Assembly (NCBI GenBank): GCA_945957225.1
Contig: CAMFKK010000006.1
Span: 1 to 28,006 of the forward strand
Source of the DNA: an uncultured Sphingobacteriia bacterium
Lineage (GTDB): Bacteria; Bacteroidota; Bacteroidia; Chitinophagales; Chitinophagaceae
Direction: 5' to 3'
DNA: 28,006 nt
Of the stretch, positions 23,274 through 28,006 are shown in pieces (the stretch's first letter is position 1; every line of letters starts with the position of its first letter). Under the pieces are notes generated by a model. It was not told where the DNA came from and ran no database searches. It saw only the letters and a program-made list of their open reading frames with translations. The translations under genes and the position numbers were made by a program.

Positions 23274-25421
23274 TTAATGGCAAATAAATCTTTCAAAGAA
23301 TTCCATGGTGCGTAGCATCTGATCAATTCTTTGACGGTTATTACCAGAACGGGTTAATTCATGCGTGCCTCCCGGATGGCGCACATATTCTACCGTGCGG
23401 CCCATTACTTTCAAACTCTTGTAGAGCATTTCACTTTGAATCACGCCCGTGCGCAAATCATTCTCTCCGTGAAAAATGATAAAGGGTGTATGAATATCGG
23501 CCACATAATTAATGGGAGACTCTCTTTCAATATTGGGCTTGGCTGCTGCTTCCCAAGGGTACCCTCCAAAATAATTGGGCACTAGTCTCCAAGCATTTCC
23601 TTCTCCAAAAAAGGTTCCCAAATCATAGACACCTCTTTGTGCGCATGCTGCTTTAAAGCGTTGATCATGACTAATAATCCAGGCTACTAAATAGCCAGCA
23701 TAAGAGCCTCCAGTAACTGCCAATTTAGAACTGTCAATAAAACCTAGAGCAACTGATTTGTCTAAATAGGTTAACACATCTGAAGTTGGTCCTTTACCCC
23801 AGTCATTGAGATTGCCTTTTAAAAATTCTGCACCATAGCCACCGGAACCTCTTGGATTGCCATAAACTACTACATACCCCTTGGCGGCATAATACTGAAA
23901 CTCATGCCACATGCTGGATTCACCGGGCCCCCACATGGCAGTTGGTCCTCCATGTATATCTAGAATAGCAGGATATTTTTTGCCTGCTTCAAAGCCAAAT
24001 GGTTTCATGATCCAGTATTCTACTGTTAAGCCTTTCTCATTTTTGAAACTGTATTTTTCTGGATAGCTAATTGATTTATTGGCCAACCAACCATCGTTAA
24101 AATGACTGATGCATTTGGCATTTTTTAAGTTGGCATCAGCAGTATATAATTCAGAAGGGTTGGCTACCTCCACTTTGCTAAATACAATTTGGTTATTGCG
24201 CAAATCAAAACTGCTTATGCCTGCATTAAAATCACTGAGTGCTTCTGCTTTTTTTGTACTGATATTCATTTTGTACAAAGGCTGCCCGCCATTTGACTGT
24301 GCTGTAAAATATAACCACTGTTCATCAGCACTCCATACTAGACCCGCTTTATTCCGGTCAAAGGGAAGTACACGAATATCTTTGGCGCTTCCATTCAAGG
24401 GCATTACGGCTAATTGTGGAATGTCTACAAAACCAGTTAGTCCAAATTGGAATGCCAACCATTTTCCTGAAGGAGAAATCTTGGCATTATTATAGACCCT
24501 TCCTTTTTCTCCTAAAACCAATTGTAAGTTGCTGCCATCGGCGTTAGCCAAATAAATGGCGCTTTCCAAAGACCTGTCTGGGTGTTCTGTACTATCTATA
24601 TCACCTACTAAAATTATTTGTTTGCCATCTGGGGTATACTCTGCAGCTTGGAATCTATAAAAACCCTGTGTAATGGGGTTTACTTGGTTGCCATTGTTTA
24701 CAGACACGCTAAAGAAATGGTTAAAGGATAATTCTGGCGATGTAGTGCTCTCTTCTTGAAAATTGAGCTTATTGAATACCTTGGCTTTTTTGTCATTGGT
24801 ATTCTGTTCTAAATAGGCCCTAATTTCTGCAAGACTTCCGTCTGGATCTGCTTTGACAGTAGTGGTTTTCAATTGCTCATTGCTAGGAAATCCTGGTTTT
24901 TCAAAAGGCCATTTTGGAATGGTTTTTCCAGGGTTGAGTTCATTGTCTTTGAGCAAATCTTTCAAAGGAACGGATGCTGAAAAAAGGATCTTGGTACCAT
25001 CGGGGCTCCATTTGGGATTACCCGCACCATATTTGAACTTGGTCAATTGTTGGGCCTCGCCACCATCTAAGGAAAGCAAGAAAATCTGTGGCTTTCCATC
25101 GGCCAAGCGTACAAAAGCCAACTGTTTGCCATTGGGGCTCCAAGCTGGTTGACTGGCATTTTCCTTGGCTGTTAATGCTTTAGGGTTGGAACTTCCATCT
25201 GATAAATATATTTGATTACTGTATTTATATTCCCATTTGAGGTCTCCATCAGGTTCAATTTGATTGACTACAAATGCGGTTTTTGTCCCGTCTGGGCTCA
25301 AACTCACACCCAATACCTGTTTGATTTGTAGCATATCGGTCACTTTAATAGGTTCTTTTTCCTTTTGGGCCATCAAATGCTGTGCTACTAATAGGAATAA
25401 AACAATTGCCGTCTTTTTCAT
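23274..25421 (-). CDS. S9 family prolyl-oligopeptidase-type serine peptidase
   Basis: A 715-residue secreted peptidase; the ATG at 25421 was chosen over an upstream start because it opens a proper signal peptide (MKKTAIVLFLLVAQHLMAQ). An N-terminal beta-propeller (about residues 30-430) contains TolB/PD40-like repeats such as PAWSPNGKQLAFV, PKWSPDGTKILFS and KISPSGKWLAFQF. The alpha/beta-hydrolase domain follows: nucleophile Ser573 in TGGSYAGYL, acid Asp655 in GENDLRTG, base His687 in PGGTHELTR. It would remove dipeptides or acylated residues from oligopeptides in the periplasm. It is transcribed alone. Confidence 0.93.
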   Translation of the reverse strand: MKKTAIVLFLLVAQHLMAQKEKEPIKVTDMLQIKQVLGVSLSPDGTKTAFVVNQIEPDGDLKWEYKYSNQIYLSDGSSNPKALTAKENASQPAWSPNGKQLAFVRLADGKPQIFLLSLDGGEAQQLTKFKYGAGNPKWSPDGTKILFSASVPLKDLLKDNELNPGKTIPKWPFEKPGFPSNEQLKTTTVKADPDGSLAEIRAYLEQNTNDKKAKVFNKLNFQEESTTSPELSFNHFFSVSVNNGNQVNPITQGFYRFQAAEYTPDGKQIILVGDIDSTEHPDRSLESAIYLANADGSNLQLVLGEKGRVYNNAKISPSGKWLAFQFGLTGFVDIPQLAVMPLNGSAKDIRVLPFDRNKAGLVWSADEQWLYFTAQSNGGQPLYKMNISTKKAEALSDFNAGISSFDLRNNQIVFSKVEVANPSELYTADANLKNAKCISHFNDGWLANKSISYPEKYSFKNEKGLTVEYWIMKPFGFEAGKKYPAILDIHGGPTAMWGPGESSMWHEFQYYAAKGYVVVYGNPRGSGGYGAEFLKGNLNDWGKGPTSDVLTYLDKSVALGFIDSSKLAVTGGSYAGYLVAWIISHDQRFKAACAQRGVYDLGTFFGEGNAWRLVPNYFGGYPWEAAAKPNIERESPINYVADIHTPFIIFHGENDLRTGVIQSEMLYKSLKVMGRTVEYVRHPGGTHELTRSGNNRQRIDQMLRTMEFFERFICH

Positions 25422-25453
25422 CTTTTTAATTTGAAGGCTTAAAATACAAATTA

Positions 25454-25485
25454 TTGGCCAAGACGCGTGGTCAGCCTTATTTTTG
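25454..25485 (+). promoter_or_regulatory. Promoter of the CMD-family gene
   Basis: TTG (25454-25456), 21-nt spacer, TATTTTTG (25478-25485), an exact -7 match, 18 nt before the ATG at 25504. Confidence 0.5.
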
Positions 25486-25503
25486 GGGTCTAAATCAGTA
25501 TTT

Positions 25504-25848
25504 ATGAGTGAAATGGTCAATGAATTCAATGATTATAGGCAGAAAATGAATGAAGTAATTCTGAGTAAGGATAATCTAGTTATGAAACGCCTTTGGAACT
25601 TGGATACCAATACCTATGAAGCTGGGGCTTTGGATAAGAAAACCAAGGAATTATTGGGTTTGGTATCAAGTATGGTTTTGCGTTGCGATGACTGTATCAA
25701 ATACCACCTGGGTAAGAGTTTTGAACTTGGTGTGAGTACAAAAGAACTCTATGAAGTCTTTGCTGTGGCCAATATTGTGGGTGGAACTATTGTGATACCT
25801 CATACCCGTAGGGCAGCTGAATATTGGGAAGAATTGCAAAAAGGGTAA
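25504..25848 (+). CDS. Carboxymuconolactone decarboxylase/AhpD-like protein
   Basis: A 114-residue all-alpha protein. The ATG at 25504 is preferred over a TTG at 25483 that lies on the -7 promoter box. It contains the AhpD-type redox motif CxxCxxxH (Cys61, Cys64, His68, in LRCDDCIKYHLG), followed by GVSTKELYEVFAVANIVGG. This marks the peroxidase/reductase-like branch of the CMD family rather than true decarboxylase. It lies between a divergent peptidase and the KorB gene; with KorB being oxygen-sensitive, protection from peroxide is a possible link but only a guess. Confidence 0.9.
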   Translation: MSEMVNEFNDYRQKMNEVILSKDNLVMKRLWNLDTNTYEAGALDKKTKELLGLVSSMVLRCDDCIKYHLGKSFELGVSTKELYEVFAVANIVGGTIVIPHTRRAAEYWEELQKG

Positions 25849-25956
25849 GGATTTTTAAGGGTTCCTTCTATTTTGGGGCTTATCCTAGGCTAGAATATCG
25901 TAACTTTAGCCCCATTATTTATTTTTCTTTTGAATTGTCGTATAAAAAATTAGTAC

Positions 25957-26994
25957 ATGAGTGAAACTGCAACAGCTGCTCCCGTATTGACAGCTAAGGA
26001 TTTTGCCACCGACCAAGAAGTGCGTTGGTGCCCAGGATGTGGCGATTATTCCATTTTGGCCCAGGTTCAAAAAGTAATGCCCACCATTGGTGTTGCTAAG
26101 GAAGATATTGTGATCATTAGTGGTATTGGTTGTAGCAGCCGCTTTCCTTATTACATGAATGTGTATGGTATGCACAGCATCCACGGTAGGGCTACAGCTA
26201 TTGCTAGTGGATTAAAAGCAAGCCGTCCTGAATTAAGTGTTTGGATAGTATCAGGTGATGGAGATAGTATGAGTATTGGTGGTAACCATACCATTCACAT
26301 GTTGCGCAGAAACCTTGACGTAAACTTATTGGTTTTTAATAATCAGATCTATGGTTTAACCAAGGGGCAGTATTCTCCTACTTCTGAAACAAATAAAGTT
26401 ACTAAGTCAACTCCTTTTGGTTCAATTGATCATCCCTTTAATCCTTTAGCTTTAGCCATGGGTGCTGATGCTAGTTTTATTGGAAGAAGCATGGATCGTG
26501 ATCCTAAGCATTTGCAATACATGTTAACACGTGCTAATGCACATAAAGGCTCTTCTTTCTTAGAAATCTACCAAAACTGTAACATCTTTAACGATGGAGC
26601 TTTTGAAGTTTTTACTGAGAAAGGAACCAAACAAGACCAAGGATTGTATTTAGAGCACGGCAAACCAATGGTCTATGGTGCCAACAGACAATTTGGTATC
26701 AAGTTAGATGGATTAAAACCTGTTGTAGTGGATTTGGCTGAAGGTGCATCAACTGATGACCTTTGGATACATGACGAGAAGGATTTCTACAAAGCACAGA
26801 TCTTGGTGCGTATGTTTGATGATCCTAACCAAAGTGGTGAACATTTTCCACGCCCATTTGGTGTGTTTTATGAAACTGAAAGGGCTTGTTATGAAGACCA
26901 AATGGCTATGCAAATTGAAGAAATCATTGCCAGCAAAGGCAGGGGTGATTTGGACAAACTGATCCGAGGTAAGGAAGTTTGGGAAATTCAATAA
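25957..26994 (+). CDS. korB: 2-oxoacid:ferredoxin oxidoreductase beta subunit (KorB type)
   Basis: A 345-residue thiamine-diphosphate-binding subunit of 2-oxoglutarate (or other 2-oxoacid):ferredoxin oxidoreductase, which oxidises the 2-oxoacid to acyl-CoA and reduces ferredoxin. Four Cys suited to a 4Fe-4S cluster are present: Cys25 and Cys28 in WCPGCGDY, Cys59 in GIGCSSRF and Cys208 in QNCNIFNDG. The TPP motif is SGDGDSMSIGGNHT, with VFNNQIYGLTKGQ after it. Length is normal. The alpha subunit korA, usually adjacent, is absent on both sides here. A strong terminator follows directly. Confidence 0.92.
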   Translation: MSETATAAPVLTAKDFATDQEVRWCPGCGDYSILAQVQKVMPTIGVAKEDIVIISGIGCSSRFPYYMNVYGMHSIHGRATAIASGLKASRPELSVWIVSGDGDSMSIGGNHTIHMLRRNLDVNLLVFNNQIYGLTKGQYSPTSETNKVTKSTPFGSIDHPFNPLALAMGADASFIGRSMDRDPKHLQYMLTRANAHKGSSFLEIYQNCNIFNDGAFEVFTEKGTKQDQGLYLEHGKPMVYGANRQFGIKLDGLKPVVVDLAEGASTDDLWIHDEKDFYKAQILVRMFDDPNQSGEHFPRPFGVFYETERACYEDQMAMQIEEIIASKGRGDLDKLIRGKEVWEIQ

Positions 26995-27009
26995 GCTTTT
27001 AAATAATCA

Positions 27010-27041
27010 AAGAACCCTCGCAATTGCGAGGGTTCTTTTTT
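27010..27041 (+). terminator. Perfect-palindrome bidirectional terminator
   Basis: AAGAACCCTCGC-AATT-GCGAGGGTTCTT, a 12-bp perfect stem, with T runs when read on either strand. It lies between the convergent korB and response-regulator genes and can serve both. Confidence 0.92.
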
Positions 27042-27075
27042 GTATCAGAAATTTGAATTAATACTGGTTGACAAC

Positions 27076-27729
27076 TTAAATGGTTACTATATCATTTCTA
27101 ATAGCATATAAAACCAGACCAATACGCGTAGATACTTGTAGTTTTTGAAATAGGGTATCTCTATAACCATCAATGGTTCTTGGACTTAAATACATGGCAT
27201 CTGCAATTTGCTTATAGGAAAGATCACTACAGATTCTTTTTAAAAATTCCGTTTCTCTTTCTGTGATTTCAATCTTTTTACGAAGATTATCCTCGTCTTC
27301 ATCCATTTGATGATTCATAGAATGTACAATATTGGAACACATGATATCATTTAGATAAATCCCTTTTTCTACCAAACTATCAAGCGCCCTTTTTAATTCC
27401 ATGGGTTCTGAATCTTTTAAAATATATCCTTTGGCGCCATTTTTGAGCATTTTGATAATGGACTTTTCATCATTGAGCATGCTCAATGCCAATACTTTTA
27501 CACTGGGATAATGGGTATATAACCATCTTGCAGTTTCATATCCATTCATTTCTGGCATTGTTATGTCTAGCAAAATGATGGAAGGTAAATTTTGGGGAGA
27601 TAGGATACTAGTTAATTCCTTCCCATTATTGGCTTCAAAAACAATTTTATATTCTTGAAAGCTATTGATGATCACAGCCAGCCCCCTCCTGAATAGCAGA
27701 TGATCATCTACTAATGCAATCTTAATCAT
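27076..27729 (-). CDS. NarL/FixJ-type response regulator
   Basis: A 217-residue transcription factor. The receiver domain covers about residues 1-122, with acidic Asp8-Asp9, phosphoacceptor Asp55 in IILLDITMPEMNG, Ser83 and Lys105 in GYILKDSEP. The LuxR-type helix-turn-helix is at about 150-212 (ITERETEFLKRICSDLSYKQ, then YLSPRTIDGYRDTLFQKLQV). All residues for phosphorylation are present. No histidine kinase is adjacent within the window; one could lie elsewhere, as is common for this class in Bacteroidota. Confidence 0.94.
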   Translation of the reverse strand: MIKIALVDDHLLFRRGLAVIINSFQEYKIVFEANNGKELTSILSPQNLPSIILLDITMPEMNGYETARWLYTHYPSVKVLALSMLNDEKSIIKMLKNGAKGYILKDSEPMELKRALDSLVEKGIYLNDIMCSNIVHSMNHQMDEDEDNLRKKIEITERETEFLKRICSDLSYKQIADAMYLSPRTIDGYRDTLFQKLQVSTRIGLVLYAIRNDIVTI

Positions 27730-27892
27730 TGTTACAACATTAAGGTTGAAAATGTGCAGTTCTCATTCTTGGGAGGGTATTAGAGAATTGAGACCTGATT
27801 CCTCTAATATCTAACAAGTATTTTACATTTCCTCTGTTGTTTTAACTGAAAAATTACCGTTAAAACACCGTTTAAAATTCAGTGATTTTCAC

Positions 27893-27924
27893 TTTGTTAG
27901 AACAAAATACCCGCCCTATTTTTA
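27893..27924 (+). promoter_or_regulatory. Promoter reading out of the right end
   Basis: TTTG (27893-27896), 20-nt spacer, TATTTTTA (27917-27924), seven of eight bases of TAnnTTTG. The leader of at least 82 nt that follows has no ATG, so its gene begins beyond the window. The rest of 27730-28006 holds no ORF; I see only a short imperfect direct repeat, ACCGTTAAAAC / ACCGTTTAAAA, near 27856. Confidence 0.55.
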
Positions 27925-28006
27925 CACTCGAAAACTGCAGTTGGCTATTACCAATACACCTTTCTAGGTAAACAGTTTCATTGGGGGTTACAAACCGAAA
28001 AGAGGT

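Noticed and set aside
24109..25152. Plus-strand open frames inside the S9 peptidase gene
   Set aside because: Antisense shadows of a well-supported gene, without signal peptide or recognisable domain.
1..28006. CRISPR array, insertion sequence or prophage
   Set aside because: No regularly spaced repeats, no transposase or phage gene, and no terminal inverted repeats with target duplications were seen.

Overview
The window looks like a chromosomal segment of a Bacteroidota bacterium, most likely family Chitinophagaceae (Sediminibacterium-like). The composition is AT-rich. Starts lack strong Shine-Dalgarno sequences, and several genes have the Bacteroidota -7 promoter box TAnnTTTG just upstream. 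The gene families (DUF420 and SCO next to two subunit-III-type oxidase genes, DUF5522, a PepSY-like protein, a TonB receptor with a carboxypeptidase-like regulatory domain, DUF2264) point the same way. The genus is inference, not proof.

Layout. 1-2932: end of an aerobic respiratory cluster (two cytochrome oxidase subunit III proteins, a subunit IV with a His-rich tail, a SCO copper chaperone, a DUF420 membrane protein carrying an EF-hand-like loop). 2951-4246 (minus): trmB, DUF5522 and an alkyltransferase-like protein whose active-site Cys is Ala. 4377-5421: a zinc-ribbon membrane protein and a secreted protein of unknown function, converging on a terminator. 5560-8134: DUF2264 and a CE7-type acetyl esterase, a small polysaccharide-related operon. 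8220-13659: a probable nutrient-uptake locus (small secreted protein, PepSY-like protein, TonB-dependent receptor, YncE-like propeller, secreted metallophosphoesterase) with a long RNA hairpin in front of the receptor gene.

13771-14043 (minus) is the most unusual part. It is a self-contained RNA transcription unit with a Bacteroidota promoter and an intrinsic terminator. The RNA folds as a complete tRNA cloverleaf with anticodon GUC, but its variable region is about 96 nt and ends in a 9-bp hairpin. I do not recognise it as a canonical tRNA or a canonical tmRNA.

14127-18484: an Lrp/AsnC regulator, a Wzz-like and an O-antigen-ligase-like protein (surface polysaccharide), a 30-residue membrane mini-protein, and a processive-type GT2 glycosyltransferase on the minus strand. 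18658-20920: a MarR regulator with a clear dyad at its start, followed by a long acyl-CoA dehydrogenase. 21169-25421: a Tat-exported sugar isomerase-like protein, an N-acetylmuramoyl-L-alanine amidase, and a convergent S9 peptidase whose stop lies 1 bp from that of the amidase. 25504-27729: an AhpD/CMD-like protein, a 2-oxoacid:ferredoxin oxidoreductase beta subunit without an adjacent alpha subunit, and a NarL-type response regulator on the minus strand. The right end (27730-28006) holds no gene but has a good promoter reading out of the window.
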